A DNA stretch of 64,000 bases from Geodermatophilus aquaeductus (lineage in GTDB: Bacteria; Actinomycetota; Actinomycetes; Mycobacteriales; Geodermatophilaceae), in assembly GCF_900182545.1 (NCBI RefSeq), contig NZ_FXTJ01000001.1, forward strand, positions 959,082 to 1,023,081, given 5' to 3'. Numbering within the stretch: position 1 is the first letter of the stretch; every line of letters starts with the position of its first letter. The translations under genes were made by a program, and so were the position numbers. Below, in pieces: positions 17,942-25,880 of the stretch. Under the pieces are notes generated by a model that saw only the letters and a list, made by a program, of their open reading frames with translations, searched no databases and had not been told where the DNA came from.

Positions 17942-17977
17942 TCCCCCTGCCCCCTCCTCCCTCCCTGGAGACCCGCC

Positions 17978-18757
17978 ATGACCACCGCCTCCGCTTCCGC
18001 TCTCGCTCTCGCCCCCGTGTCCACCACCGTCCGGCCGCCGGTGCGGGCCGGCGCGCCGTCGCCGGCCGCCCTCGTGGCCATCGAGGTGCGCAAGTCCCTG
18101 TCCACCCGCTCGGGGCGCTCGCTCGCCGTCGCCTCGATGCTGCTGGCCCCCGCGGCCACCGCGATCGTCGCGGGCGCCAGCGACGAGTCCCTCGGCTCGG
18201 TCGTCGGGCCGCTCGGCGTGATGGGCATGCTCACCGGCCTGGTGCTGCTGTCGCTGGGCGTGCTGTCCACGGCCGGTGAGTGGACCCACCGCACGGTGCA
18301 GACGACCTACCTGCTCGTCCCGCGCCGCGGCCGGGTGCTGGCCGCCAAGACGGTCGCCGTCGCGCTGATCGGCGCGGTCGCCGCGGCGGTCGCCGTCGCG
18401 CTGACCGCGGCCGTCCTCGCCGGCATGGTCGACGGCGCTTCCTGGGACGGCGCCGGCCGCGCGGTCGGGGTGTTCGTCGCCGCCGGCGCGGTGTTCGCGG
18501 TGACCGGGGCCGGCGTCGGGGCCGCGCTGGCCAACACGCCGGCCGCCCTGACCTCGCTGTACCTGGTGATCCTCGGCGTCCTGCCGGTCGTCCGGACCTT
18601 CAAGCCCGAGGTCGGCTCGAAGCTGGACCCGGCCGAGGCGGTGCTCGCCCTGTCGCAGGGCCAGGCGCAGACGCAGTCGGTCCTGGTCCTCACCGGGTGG
18701 GTCGTCGTCGCCCTGGTCGCCGGTGCCGTCGTCACCCGCCGCCGCGCGGTGGCCTGA
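17978..18757 (+). CDS. ABC-2 type permease
   Basis: The 259-residue membrane protein has about six predicted helices. It opens with IEVRKSLSTRSGRSLAVASMLLAPAATAIVAGA and has TAGEWTHRTVQTTYLLVPRRGRVLAAK, the conserved cytoplasmic loop of ABC-2 permeases. It lies 36 bp after the ATPase gene in the same direction and is its membrane partner. It is followed by a palindromic repeat at 18809. Confidence 0.85.
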   Translation: MTTASASALALAPVSTTVRPPVRAGAPSPAALVAIEVRKSLSTRSGRSLAVASMLLAPAATAIVAGASDESLGSVVGPLGVMGMLTGLVLLSLGVLSTAGEWTHRTVQTTYLLVPRRGRVLAAKTVAVALIGAVAAAVAVALTAAVLAGMVDGASWDGAGRAVGVFVAAGAVFAVTGAGVGAALANTPAALTSLYLVILGVLPVVRTFKPEVGSKLDPAEAVLALSQGQAQTQSVLVLTGWVVVALVAGAVVTRRRAVA

Positions 18758-18808
18758 CCGCCGCAGTTCCCGACGAGGACGGTCCTGGCTCCGGCCGGGG
18801 CCGCCCTC

Positions 18809-18828
18809 GGCGTTCCCGCGGGAACGCC
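18809..18828. repeat. Palindromic element A, copy 1
   Basis: GGCGTTCCCGCGGGAACGCC, a perfect 20-bp palindrome, lies between the convergent stops of the permease (18757) and the DUF222-HNH gene (18838). The 16-bp core recurs at 20411, 21243 and 43270. Here it could serve as a bidirectional terminator. Confidence 0.85.
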
Positions 18829-18837
18829 GCCCGGCGC

Positions 18838-20337
18838 TCAGGCCACCGCCGACAGCCCGCCGCCGTTCCCGGCGCGCAGCCGGCGCTCGAGGTCTCGGTT
18901 GCCCAACAGGACCCCGACGACGTAGGACAGGCTCATCCGCTCCCCGCCGACGGCCAGGGTGTCGGGCAGGTCGGGCGCCCGGTCGGGGAAGAGCAGCCGG
19001 GTGACCGGGGAGGAGGCGGCGGCGTCCGGGCGCGGCTCCCCGAGCGGACCGTCCGGCGCGCCCCCGGTGTCGCCGGCGCCGGCCGTTCCTCCGACGCCGG
19101 CGATGAAGGCGACGTCCGCGGGGCCCCACACCCGGCGGCCGTCGGGCGTGACGGCGACCAGTTCACCCGCCCGCCGGGTCATGACCAGGTCGAGGTCGTG
19201 CGCCAGGCCGTGGTCGGCGTCGCACAGCAGCACCATGTTGTCGACGTCGGTGGCGCCGCCGAACAGCCAGTGCCGCAGGTGGTGGGCGTGCAGGCGCTCG
19301 ACCCGCCGCTCGGGGCAGCCGGGGCGGGCGCAGCCGCCGTCGCGCCGGAACAGCGCCCGCCGCTGCGCCCGGGTGGCGAACCGCCGGGCCCGGCCCACGG
19401 CCAGCGGCTCGCGGCCCCGCGACAGCATCGTCACCACCGTGGCCTCGCAGAGCATCCGCCGGACCCGGGCCGCGTGCAGCGGCGGGCCGCCCTCCAGGTG
19501 GGCCCGGCCTGCCGCGGCGTCATCGGCGAGCACCGCGGCGTCGACGTGGACCACCACCTCGCGCCGCGGTGGGTCGCCGGCCCTGCGGTCGACCTCCGGG
19601 AGGGCGGCGGCGAGCCGGGCGGCCGCGGCGCAGCGGCGCTCGGCCGTCCGCTCGCGGGCGAGCGCCACCTCGTCGCGGTCGTCCGCCGGCCCGTCGGCGT
19701 CCGCGTCGGTGTCCCCGGCGCCAGCCGCCGTCCGCTCCGCCGCCGTCCGCTCCGCCGCCGTCCGCTTCGCCGCGGCCCGGTCGCGGCGGGCAGCGCGCTC
19801 GGCCTCCGCGTCGATGCCGGCGAGGAAGGCGGCGCCCTCCTCGGCGTCCAGGCACATCCGGACGTGCAGCATCCCGTCGTCGTCCCACCAGTGCTCGAAG
19901 CGGCGCTTGGCGCGCACGGTGTCCTCGTCGACCGCGTCCGAGCGACGCCACTCCCGGACCACCCGCTCGACCTGGGCGGCCGTGGTCTCGGCGGCCAGCT
20001 CCAGCAGGGCGGCCTCGGTGTCGGGCTCGGCGACCCGGGTCAGCGCACGGACCTTCGAGTAGGACAGCCGCCCGGAGGCGAAGGCGGCCCGGATCCGCGG
20101 CAGCCGGGTCAGCGCCCGCGCCACGCGCACGTGCTCCCGTGCCGTGCCGGGGGAGAGGCCGCACTGCCAGGCCAGCCAGTGCGCGCAGGACCGGATGCCG
20201 GCCCCACCCCAGCCCTCCCGGCGGTCGAACTCGGCGATCAGTGCGAGCCAGGCCGCCGTGGCGGCGGCCAGCCGCACCGCGGCGCCGGTGATGCGCCGGG
20301 CGAGCTCGTCCAGCGGCAGGTCGGTCGCGTCGGTCAT
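18838..20337 (-). CDS. DUF222-HNH endonuclease-like protein (13E12 repeat family)
   Basis: The 499-residue protein has an N-terminal DUF222 region (residues 1-about 330, e.g. SCAHWLAWQCGLSPGTAREHVRVARAL) and a C-terminal HNH nuclease motif (CARPGCPERRVERLHAHHLRHWLFGG, then DNMVLLCDADH). An Arg-Thr-Ala-Ala-Glu tandem repeat interrupts DUF222. The family is multicopy in actinobacteria, and mycobacterial 13E12 members include DNA-damage-induced genes. The ATG at 20337 has GAGGAGGAG upstream and a perfect LexA box just before that. Palindrome A copies lie on both sides of the gene. Nuclease activity and targets are unproven. Confidence 0.92.
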   Translation of the reverse strand: MTDATDLPLDELARRITGAAVRLAAATAAWLALIAEFDRREGWGGAGIRSCAHWLAWQCGLSPGTAREHVRVARALTRLPRIRAAFASGRLSYSKVRALTRVAEPDTEAALLELAAETTAAQVERVVREWRRSDAVDEDTVRAKRRFEHWWDDDGMLHVRMCLDAEEGAAFLAGIDAEAERAARRDRAAAKRTAAERTAAERTAAGAGDTDADADGPADDRDEVALARERTAERRCAAAARLAAALPEVDRRAGDPPRREVVVHVDAAVLADDAAAGRAHLEGGPPLHAARVRRMLCEATVVTMLSRGREPLAVGRARRFATRAQRRALFRRDGGCARPGCPERRVERLHAHHLRHWLFGGATDVDNMVLLCDADHGLAHDLDLVMTRRAGELVAVTPDGRRVWGPADVAFIAGVGGTAGAGDTGGAPDGPLGEPRPDAAASSPVTRLLFPDRAPDLPDTLAVGGERMSLSYVVGVLLGNRDLERRLRAGNGGGLSAVA

Positions 20338-20347
20338 GCGCTCCTCC

Positions 20348-20363
20348 TCGAACACGTGTTCGA
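20348..20363. promoter_or_regulatory. LexA (SOS) box of the DUF222-HNH gene
   Basis: TCGAACACGTGTTCGA matches the actinobacterial SOS-box consensus TCGAAC-N4-GTTCGA at all 12 fixed positions. It lies 11 bp upstream of the ATG on the minus strand, just before the ribosome-binding site. LexA bound here should block transcription until DNA damage. Confidence 0.88.
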
Positions 20364-20410
20364 CACCATACGAGGAGGGTCCGACAGAACCGCAGGTCAG
20401 CGGCGCGGGA

Positions 20411-20426
20411 CGTTCCCGCGGGAACG
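20411..20426. repeat. Palindromic element A, copy 2
   Basis: CGTTCCCGCGGGAACG, identical to the core at 18811-18826, lies between the DUF222-HNH start and the divergent hydrolase. Together with copy 1 it brackets the HNH gene within 1.6 kb. Confidence 0.85.
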
Positions 20427-20499
20427 CCCCGGGAAAGCGCGTGCCGGATGCCGTCGCGCCTGGTTGGCTGCCGCCCGGGCCGGCTGATCGGGAGGGCGC

Positions 20500-21306
20500 A
20501 TGGAGACCACGGTCGTCACGGCGGACGGCGTCCCGCTGCACGTGCGCACCGGCGGGGACGGCGGCCGCCCGGTGGTCCTGCTGCACGGTGGCGGGCGCTC
20601 GGTCGCCGACTGGGACGACGTCGCGGCGGGCAGCGCGCTCGGGTACGCGCCGGTGGCCGTCGACCTGCGCGGGCACGGCGGCACGCCTCCGGCGCCGTGG
20701 TCGTGGCCGACCGCGGTGGCCGACGTCGCCGCCGTCGTGGAGCGGCTCGGGCTGGACCGGCCCGCCGTGGTGGGCCACTCGCTCGGCGGCATGGTCGCGG
20801 CGCTGTGGGCCACCGAGCACTCCGAGTGCCCGCTGGCGGTCAACGCCGACGGGCACGGCAACCCGACCCGCGCCGACCAGTACGCGGGCGCGCCCGAGCC
20901 GGCCGCGGTCGCCGCGTTGCAGGAGACTCTCGAGGGCATGCGCGCCGGGCTGGATCCGCAGATGGCCGAGGTGATGCGCGCGATCGAGGCGCTCGACCTG
21001 TTCGACGTCTACGCCCGGGCCCGGTGCCCGCTGGTGGTCGTGCGCGGCGGGGAGTCGATGGCCGAGCTGCTCCCGGGTGCGGCGCAGCCGGCGTGGAGCG
21101 CCTACGAGCGGTGGGTCCTCGACCGGCTGACGGCGACCGCGGAGGCCGCGGAGCTGGTCGACCTGGTGGTGACGCCCACCGCGCACGACGTCCACCTCGA
21201 GCGGCCCGACCTGCTGGTCTCCCTCGTCGACCGCTACCTGCGCGTTCCCGCGGGAACGCCCGGCGTCACTCCAGGCCGCCCCGCGCGACCAGCTGGCGGG
21301 CGATGA
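20500..21306 (+). CDS. Alpha/beta hydrolase with repeat-derived C-terminal tail
   Basis: The 268-residue alpha/beta hydrolase has the oxyanion segment VVLLHGGGRS, the nucleophile elbow GHSLGG (residues 93-98) and a late His in TPTAHDVHLERPDLLVSLVDRYL. The substrate is unknown. The normal fold appears to end at RYLR. The last 20 residues (VPAGTPGVTP...) come from palindrome A copy 3 and from sequence antisense to the acyl-CoA dehydrogenase gene. The stop therefore lies 41 nt inside the convergent gene. The repeat may have displaced the original stop codon. Confidence 0.85.
   Translation: METTVVTADGVPLHVRTGGDGGRPVVLLHGGGRSVADWDDVAAGSALGYAPVAVDLRGHGGTPPAPWSWPTAVADVAAVVERLGLDRPAVVGHSLGGMVAALWATEHSECPLAVNADGHGNPTRADQYAGAPEPAAVAALQETLEGMRAGLDPQMAEVMRAIEALDLFDVYARARCPLVVVRGGESMAELLPGAAQPAWSAYERWVLDRLTATAEAAELVDLVVTPTAHDVHLERPDLLVSLVDRYLRVPAGTPGVTPGRPARPAGGR
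21243..21258. repeat. Palindromic element A, copy 3, inside a coding end
   Basis: CGTTCCCGCGGGAACG lies within the last codons of the hydrolase gene and is translated as Val-Pro-Ala-Gly-Thr. It is 8 bp past the stop of the convergent acyl-CoA dehydrogenase, where it may terminate transcription. Confidence 0.85.
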
Positions 21307-22420
21307 CGTCGCGCTGGATCTCGTTGGTGCCCTCGCCGACGATCATCAGCGGGGCGTCGCGGAAGTAGCGCTCGACGTCGAACTCCGTCGAGTAGCCGTG
21401 CCCGCCGTGCACCCGGATGGCGTCGAGGGCCACCTTCATCGCCGTCTCGGAGGCGAACAGCTTGGCCATCCCGGCCTCCATGTCGCACCGCTGCCCGGTC
21501 TCGTATCGCTCGGCCGCGTAGAGGACCAGCTGCCGGGCGGCGGTGAGCGAGGTGGCCATGTCGGCGAGCAGGTTGCCCACCGACTGGTGCTGCCAGATCG
21601 GCCTCCCGAAGCTCTCCCGCTCCTGGGCGTAGCGGAGCGCGTCGTCGAAGGCGGCCTGCCCGACGCCGAGCGCCCGGGCGGCGACCTGGATCCGGCCGGT
21701 CTCCAGGCCGGTCATCATCTGCGCGAACCCGCGTCCCTCGACCCCGCCGAGGACGGCGTCGCCCGGCGCCCGGTACCCGTCGAAGGACAGCTCGCAGCTC
21801 TCCACGCCCTTGTAGCCGAGCTTGGGCAGGTCGCGGGAGACGCTCAGCCCCGGACCGTGCTCCGCGAGCAGTACCGACACCCCGCGGTGCCGCGGCTGCG
21901 CGGTGGGGTCGGTCTTGCACAGCAGCGCGATCAGCTGCGACCGGCGCGCGTTGGTGATCCATGTCTTCGCGCCGTCGACGACGTACCCGTCGCCGTCGCG
22001 CCGGGCGACCGTCCGCATCGCCTGCAGGTCCGACCCGCCGCCGGGCTCGGTGAGCGCCATCGTCGCCCGCACCTCGCCGGTCGCCATCCGCGGCAGCCAG
22101 CGGTCCTGCTGCTCGGGGGTGCCGAACGCGACCAGCAGCTTGGCGACGACGGTGTGCCCGCCCATCGCGCCGGCCAGCGACATCCAGCCGCGCGCGAGCT
22201 CCGCGGTGACCATCGCGTAGCAGGGCATCGACACCGGCGCCTCGCCCCACGGCTCGGGCACCGCCAGCCCGAAGACGCCGAGCTCCTTCATCCGTGCGAT
22301 CAGTGCCTCCGGATACGTGTCCGCGTGCTCGAGCTCGCGGACCACCGGCCGCACCTCGCGGTCGACGAAGGTGCGCACCGTGCCGACGACGTCGCGCTCC
22401 TCGGCGCTCAGCACGCTCAC
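21266..22420 (-). CDS. Acyl-CoA dehydrogenase
   Basis: The 384-residue flavoprotein follows the acyl-CoA dehydrogenase pattern throughout. Key segments are the N-terminal helical domain, MALTEPGGGSDLQAMRT and TWITNARRSQ in the middle beta-domain, and QHQSVGNLLADMATSL, RVHGGHGYSTEFDVERYFRDAPLMIVGEGTNEIQRDVIARQL at the C-terminus. It oxidises an acyl-CoA to the enoyl-CoA with FAD and electron-transferring flavoprotein. Its GTG start overlaps the stop of the dehydratase-like gene upstream, so the two probably form a small acyl-CoA pathway. Confidence 0.92.
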   Translation of the reverse strand: MSVLSAEERDVVGTVRTFVDREVRPVVRELEHADTYPEALIARMKELGVFGLAVPEPWGEAPVSMPCYAMVTAELARGWMSLAGAMGGHTVVAKLLVAFGTPEQQDRWLPRMATGEVRATMALTEPGGGSDLQAMRTVARRDGDGYVVDGAKTWITNARRSQLIALLCKTDPTAQPRHRGVSVLLAEHGPGLSVSRDLPKLGYKGVESCELSFDGYRAPGDAVLGGVEGRGFAQMMTGLETGRIQVAARALGVGQAAFDDALRYAQERESFGRPIWQHQSVGNLLADMATSLTAARQLVLYAAERYETGQRCDMEAGMAKLFASETAMKVALDAIRVHGGHGYSTEFDVERYFRDAPLMIVGEGTNEIQRDVIARQLVARGGLE

Positions 22421-23277
22421 CGGGAGGCCTCCAGCACCGCGGTCCCGGTGACCGACGCCGGCTGTCCCGCCGCCGCGGCGGTCAGCTCGACGCGGTCGCC
22501 GTCGAACCGGCCGGTCGCCCGCACCGGCGTGCCCGCGTACGCCGGCCGGGTCAGCCGGTGGGCGAAGGAGGTGACGGACCGGTCCGGTGCGGAGCGGCGC
22601 GGAACCTCCAGCAGCAGCAGCGCGAGCAGCGGGCCGTGCACCACCACCCCGGGGTGGCCCTCGACGGCGGTGGCGTAGGGCTGGTCGTAGTGGATGCGGT
22701 GCGCGTTGTAGGTCAGCGCGCTGAAGCGGAACAGCAGCGCCGGGTCGGGCAGCACCTCCACCGCGCGCCCGCCCCCGACCTCCGGCGACCCCGCCCCGGC
22801 CGGCGCCGGCGACGACCCGCCCTCCTGCGAGCGGTAGACGACGTCCTGCTCCTCGGTCACCAGCAGCGCACCGCCCTCCCGGTACTCGCTGCGGACCGTC
22901 ACCAGCAGCATCTCCCCGCTGCGGCCGGCCTTGACCTCGCAGCGGGCCAGCGACGACGTCCGCTCGACCACCGACCCCACCCGCAGCGGCGCGGACACCG
23001 CCAGCCGCCCGCCGGCGATCATCCGGCGCCGGTGCGGCAGCGGCGGGAGGAAGTGCCCCTCGCGCGGGTGGCCGTCCTCGCCGAGGTCGGCGGTGGCCGG
23101 GTGCTCGAGGAAGGTGAACGCGTGCCAGCCCGGCGGCAGCGGGTCGCCGTCGGCGAGGGGCGGCGCGGGCTGGTCCAGCAGGGCGGCGAACGCCGCGGCG
23201 GGCCCGGGGAGGACGGTCGCCGCGTCGGGAACCGGACCCGGGGACCAGCCGTCGACGACGTCGGTCAGGAGGGACAC
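22417..23277 (-). CDS. FAS1-like/HTD2 family dehydratase (mesaconyl-C4-CoA hydratase-like)
   Basis: From the GTG at 23277 the product is 286 residues. It resembles the HTD2/FAS1-like hot-dog dehydratases related to mesaconyl-C4-CoA and itaconyl-CoA hydratases. LPPGWHAFTFLEHP, HPREGHFLPPLPHRRRMIAGGRL and FRFSALTYNAHRIHYDQPYAT.EGHPGVVVHGPLLA carry the hydratase signature. It probably adds or removes water on a branched or dicarboxylic acyl-CoA, upstream or downstream of the acyl-CoA dehydrogenase with which it overlaps. Confidence 0.82.
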   Translation of the reverse strand: MSLLTDVVDGWSPGPVPDAATVLPGPAAAFAALLDQPAPPLADGDPLPPGWHAFTFLEHPATADLGEDGHPREGHFLPPLPHRRRMIAGGRLAVSAPLRVGSVVERTSSLARCEVKAGRSGEMLLVTVRSEYREGGALLVTEEQDVVYRSQEGGSSPAPAGAGSPEVGGGRAVEVLPDPALLFRFSALTYNAHRIHYDQPYATAVEGHPGVVVHGPLLALLLLEVPRRSAPDRSVTSFAHRLTRPAYAGTPVRATGRFDGDRVELTAAAAGQPASVTGTAVLEASR

Positions 23278-23350
23278 GGCGTCATCGTGCCGGGTGTGAC
23301 GCCGCCCGCACCGCGGAATGCTCCGGCGCCGCGCGGTGTCGCAACCAGGC

Positions 23351-24427
23351 GTGGACCTGTTCTCCCCCGTGATCCTCGGCGACCTCGAGCTCGCCAACCG
23401 CGTGGCCATGGCGCCGCTGACCCGCATGCGCTCCGGCGACTCCGGCGTCCCCGGTGACCTCGTCGTCGAGCACTACGCGCAGCGCGCCTCGATCGGCCTG
23501 ATCGTCACCGAGGGCACCTATCCGAACCACGAGTCGCAGGCCTTCGTCGGCCAGCCCGGCATCGTCACCGACGAGCAGGTGGCCGGCTGGCGCCGCGTCG
23601 CCGAGGCGGTGCACGCCCGCGGCGGCCGGATCGTCATGCAGGTCATGCACGGCGGGCGGGTCACCCACCCCGACACCAACGGCGGCCGCCGTGTCGTCGC
23701 CCCCAGCGCGATCGCCATCGACGGCGTGGCGCGAACGACGACCGGCAAGCACCCGTACCCGGTGCCGCACGCGCTGACCACCGAGGAGGTCCGCGACGTC
23801 GTCCGCGACTTCCGCCGGGCCGCCGAGCGCGCCGTCGAGGCCGGGCTGGACGGCGTGGAGATCCACGGCGCCAACGGCTACCTGCTGCACGAGTTCCTCG
23901 CGCCGTCGTCCAACGTCCGCGACGACGAGTACGGCGGCTCGCCGGAGAACCGCGCCCGCCTGGTGGTCGAGGTCGTCACCGCCGTGGCCGAGGCGATCGG
24001 CGCCGGCCGCGTGGGCCTGCGCATCTCGCCGGAGCACGGCATCCAGGACGCCCTCGAGCCCGACCGCGACGACGTGCTCGCCACCTACGGCGCGCTGCTC
24101 GACCAGCTGCGCCCGCTGGGCCTCGCCTACCTGAGCGTGCTGCACCGCGAGCCCGCCGGTGAGCTCGTGCAGGAGCTGCGCCGGCGCTTCGGCGGCCCGC
24201 TCATGGCCAACAGCGGCTTCTCCACCGTGACCACCCGCCAGGAGGCGCTGGCGCTCATCGAGGCCGCGCACGCCGACGTCGTGGCCGTGGGCCGGCCGGT
24301 GATCGCCAACCCCGACCTGGTCGAGCGCTGGGCCGGCGAGCACCCGGAGAACGAGCCCCGGACGCACCTGTTCTACGCACCCGGCGCCGAGGGCTACACC
24401 GACTACCCGGTGCTGCGCGCCGGCTGA
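23351..24427 (+). CDS. Old yellow enzyme family NADH:flavin oxidoreductase
   Basis: From the GTG at 23351 (VDLFSPVILGDLELANRVAMAPLTRMR) the product is 358 residues. A GTG/ATG earlier in frame would add 11 residues without family similarity. FMN-binding and catalytic elements include QVMHGGRVTHP, EIHGANGYLLHEFLAPSSNVRDDEYGGS (His-x-x-Asn proton/substrate pair, then YGG) and VAVGRPVIANPDLVER. It would reduce activated alkenes or nitro compounds. A strong terminator follows at 24447. It is divergent from the dehydratase. Confidence 0.92.
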   Translation: MDLFSPVILGDLELANRVAMAPLTRMRSGDSGVPGDLVVEHYAQRASIGLIVTEGTYPNHESQAFVGQPGIVTDEQVAGWRRVAEAVHARGGRIVMQVMHGGRVTHPDTNGGRRVVAPSAIAIDGVARTTTGKHPYPVPHALTTEEVRDVVRDFRRAAERAVEAGLDGVEIHGANGYLLHEFLAPSSNVRDDEYGGSPENRARLVVEVVTAVAEAIGAGRVGLRISPEHGIQDALEPDRDDVLATYGALLDQLRPLGLAYLSVLHREPAGELVQELRRRFGGPLMANSGFSTVTTRQEALALIEAAHADVVAVGRPVIANPDLVERWAGEHPENEPRTHLFYAPGAEGYTDYPVLRAG

Positions 24428-24446
24428 GCCGGGGCTCCACCGGCCG

Positions 24447-24486
24447 CACCGCGGGCCCCCTCCGCTGCCGGAGGGGGCCCGCGGTG
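24447..24486. terminator. Bidirectional hairpin terminator
   Basis: Perfect 17-bp arms (24447-24463 and 24470-24486) with a GCTGCC loop lie between the convergent stops of the flavin oxidoreductase (24427) and the transglycosylase (24496). The palindromic stem can serve both strands. There is no long U tract, as is usual in GC-rich actinobacteria. Confidence 0.88.
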
Positions 24487-24495
24487 GTCAGTGGC

Positions 24496-25125
24496 TCAGT
24501 ACCAGTTGTTCGCCTGGAAGTGCTGCCAGGCCGCGCAGGCGCTGCCGTAGCGGTTCTCGATGTAGATCAGCCCCGCGTCGATCTGCCGGAACGGGTCCGA
24601 GGTCTTGGCGATGCCGGTCCCCGCCCACGTGGAGTCGAGGAACTGGGCGATGCCGTACGCGGTGCTGGTCGGGTTCTGCGCGTTCGGGTTCCACCCGCTC
24701 TCCCGCTCCCACAGCTGCTCCAGGCAGCCGAACTGGGTGGTGTCGCCGCCCAGGCCGGCCAGCGCGTGGTCCTTGTAGGCCTGCTCGCCCGAGCCTGCCG
24801 GGGCGGGTGCCGGGGCGGGTGCCGGGGCCGGCGCGGGCGCGGGTGCCGGGGCGGGTGCCGGGGCCGGCGCGGGTGCGGCGGCCGGTGCGGCGCCGCCGCG
24901 TCCGTCGCCGCGTCCGTCGCCCCGCCGGTCGCCGTCCCAGCTGGAGGAGGAGTCGTTGCCGCCCCAGCGTGGCGTGTCGGCCTGGGCGACCGCCTGCCCG
25001 CCGAAGGCGAGGGCGAGGGTCATGGCCCCCGTGGCGGTCAGCAGGTGCAGGGCGCGGCGGCGCGTGGACGCGCCGCCGGGGGTGCGCAGGGCACGGGTGT
25101 GTCCGGCGGAGGTGTTCGCGTGCAT
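24496..25125 (-). CDS. Secreted lytic transglycosylase behind a c-di-AMP riboswitch
   Basis: The ATG at 25125 with AGGAGA gives 209 residues. An Arg-rich n-region and hydrophobic core (RRRALHLLTATGAMTLALAFGGQAVAQA, about 22-49) is a signal peptide. A Pro-Ala repeat (about 80-110) forms a linker. The C-terminal 95 residues carry the lysozyme-like fold: catalytic Glu in WERESGWNP (E142), then NPTSTAYGIAQFLDSTWAG. It should cut peptidoglycan outside the cell. The long riboswitch leader matches the actinobacterial habit of placing rpf-type and other wall-lytic genes under c-di-AMP control. Confidence 0.88.
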   Translation of the reverse strand: MHANTSAGHTRALRTPGGASTRRRALHLLTATGAMTLALAFGGQAVAQADTPRWGGNDSSSSWDGDRRGDGRGDGRGGAAPAAAPAPAPAPAPAPAPAPAPAPAPAPAPAGSGEQAYKDHALAGLGGDTTQFGCLEQLWERESGWNPNAQNPTSTAYGIAQFLDSTWAGTGIAKTSDPFRQIDAGLIYIENRYGSACAAWQHFQANNWY

Positions 25126-25332
25126 GGAGTCGTCTCCTGTGAGGCAGAGCCGCAGGGCGCCGTCCCGGCACGGCGGCATGGCGGCCGGTCGCCGCCGCGG
25201 CACGGGCCACGGCGTGCAGGGACCGGCCGCCGGGCGCGCGGCACCGGCCGGACGAGGGGTCCGGCTGCAGGCAGGCGTGCGGCGGCTGGATCGTGCAGCG
25301 GGGCAGGCGGGAGCGCGACGGTCCCGGACCTG

Positions 25333-25364
25333 CGCGCGCGGGGGCTCGGGAGCCCCGGGCGCGG
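25333..25364 (-). terminator. GC hairpin downstream of the riboswitch
   Basis: Read on the minus strand, GGGGCT and AGCCCC pair around CCCG, with CG-rich extensions on both sides. It lies 20-50 nt after the riboswitch P1 stem and is the likely expression platform (attenuator). Which ligand state favours it cannot be told. Confidence 0.5.
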
Positions 25365-25384
25365 TTGTTCTCCGTTCTCCCCTG

Positions 25385-25519
25385 GCCGCCTACCGGGTGA
25401 GCTGACGGGTTCGGGCTGGGAGTGCCCTACCCACCCCCGGGTGACCGGGGGCGGGACTCACCCCGGTGGTACAGGTGGGTCCCCGGCTCGCACCCACGGT
25501 CTGGGTGCGACTCGGCGGC
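25385..25519 (-). promoter_or_regulatory. c-di-AMP riboswitch (ydaO/yuaA class)
   Basis: On the minus strand the 5' GCCGCCGAGUC (25519-25509) pairs through its GCCGCC with GGCGGC at 25390-25385 as P1. Between them are GGGGUGAGUCC (near 25464-25454), GUAGGGC, and CCCGAACCCGUCAGCU followed by CACCCGGUAGGCGGC (25415-25385). These are the conserved blocks and order of the ydaO-type c-di-AMP aptamer. It lies in the roughly 440-nt leader of the lytic transglycosylase gene. Confidence 0.88.
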
Positions 25520-25569
25520 ATCCGGTCCGGGCCCCCCGGGCGGGGGAAGACGACCGGCCGGACGCTGGA

Positions 25570-25598
25570 ACCGTAAGGAGGGGACCGATCCGTCACAA
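25570..25598 (-). promoter_or_regulatory. Promoter of the riboswitch-transglycosylase transcript
   Basis: On the minus strand TTGTGA (25598-25593) and TACGGT (25575-25570) are separated by 17 bp, a good sigma-70-type arrangement. Transcription would begin near 25563, about 44 nt before the aptamer. Confidence 0.6.
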
Positions 25599-25667
25599 AT
25601 CAGGACGGGGATCCGGTGGGTGTCGGCGCGACAGGCCGTCCCACCACGCCGTGCCGCTCAGGGCCGG

Positions 25668-25796
25668 TCACGCCCCGCGGTCACCGGCGTCCGCCGAGCT
25701 GACCACCGGCCCGTGCGGCGTGGTCGGGATCCACAGCTTCGCGCCCTGGGACGCCAGCTCCTCCAGGACGGCGGCGAGGTCGTCGACGGTCCAGTG
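25668..25796 (-). pseudogene. Possible gene remnant, about 43 codons
   Basis: A minus-strand frame with no start codon encodes HWTVDDLAAVLEELASQGAKLW then a short tail and a stop. It looks coding (VDDL..AVLEEL..QGA, as in glyoxalase-fold proteins) but lies just beyond the terminator of the polyketide operon. I see no other gene in 25600-25810. It may be a decayed fragment or chance. Confidence 0.25.
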
Positions 25797-25810
25797 CCCA
25801 GCCGCCCGTC

Positions 25811-25843
25811 GGCAGCGGGCCGGGTGAAGCCCGGCCCGCTGCC
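25811..25843 (-). terminator. Terminator of the polyketide operon
   Basis: Perfect 14-bp arms (25811-25824 and 25830-25843) close a TGAAG loop, 38 bp past the stop of the last polyketide gene (25881). Position and strength fit the end of the long minus-strand operon. Confidence 0.88.
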
Positions 25844-25880
25844 CAGGACCTCCGCGTGTGCCGGGTCGTGCGGGTGTGGC

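Noticed and set aside
24787..24880. GC-rich tandem repeat as a non-coding element
   Set aside because: It encodes the Pro-Ala linker of the lytic transglycosylase.
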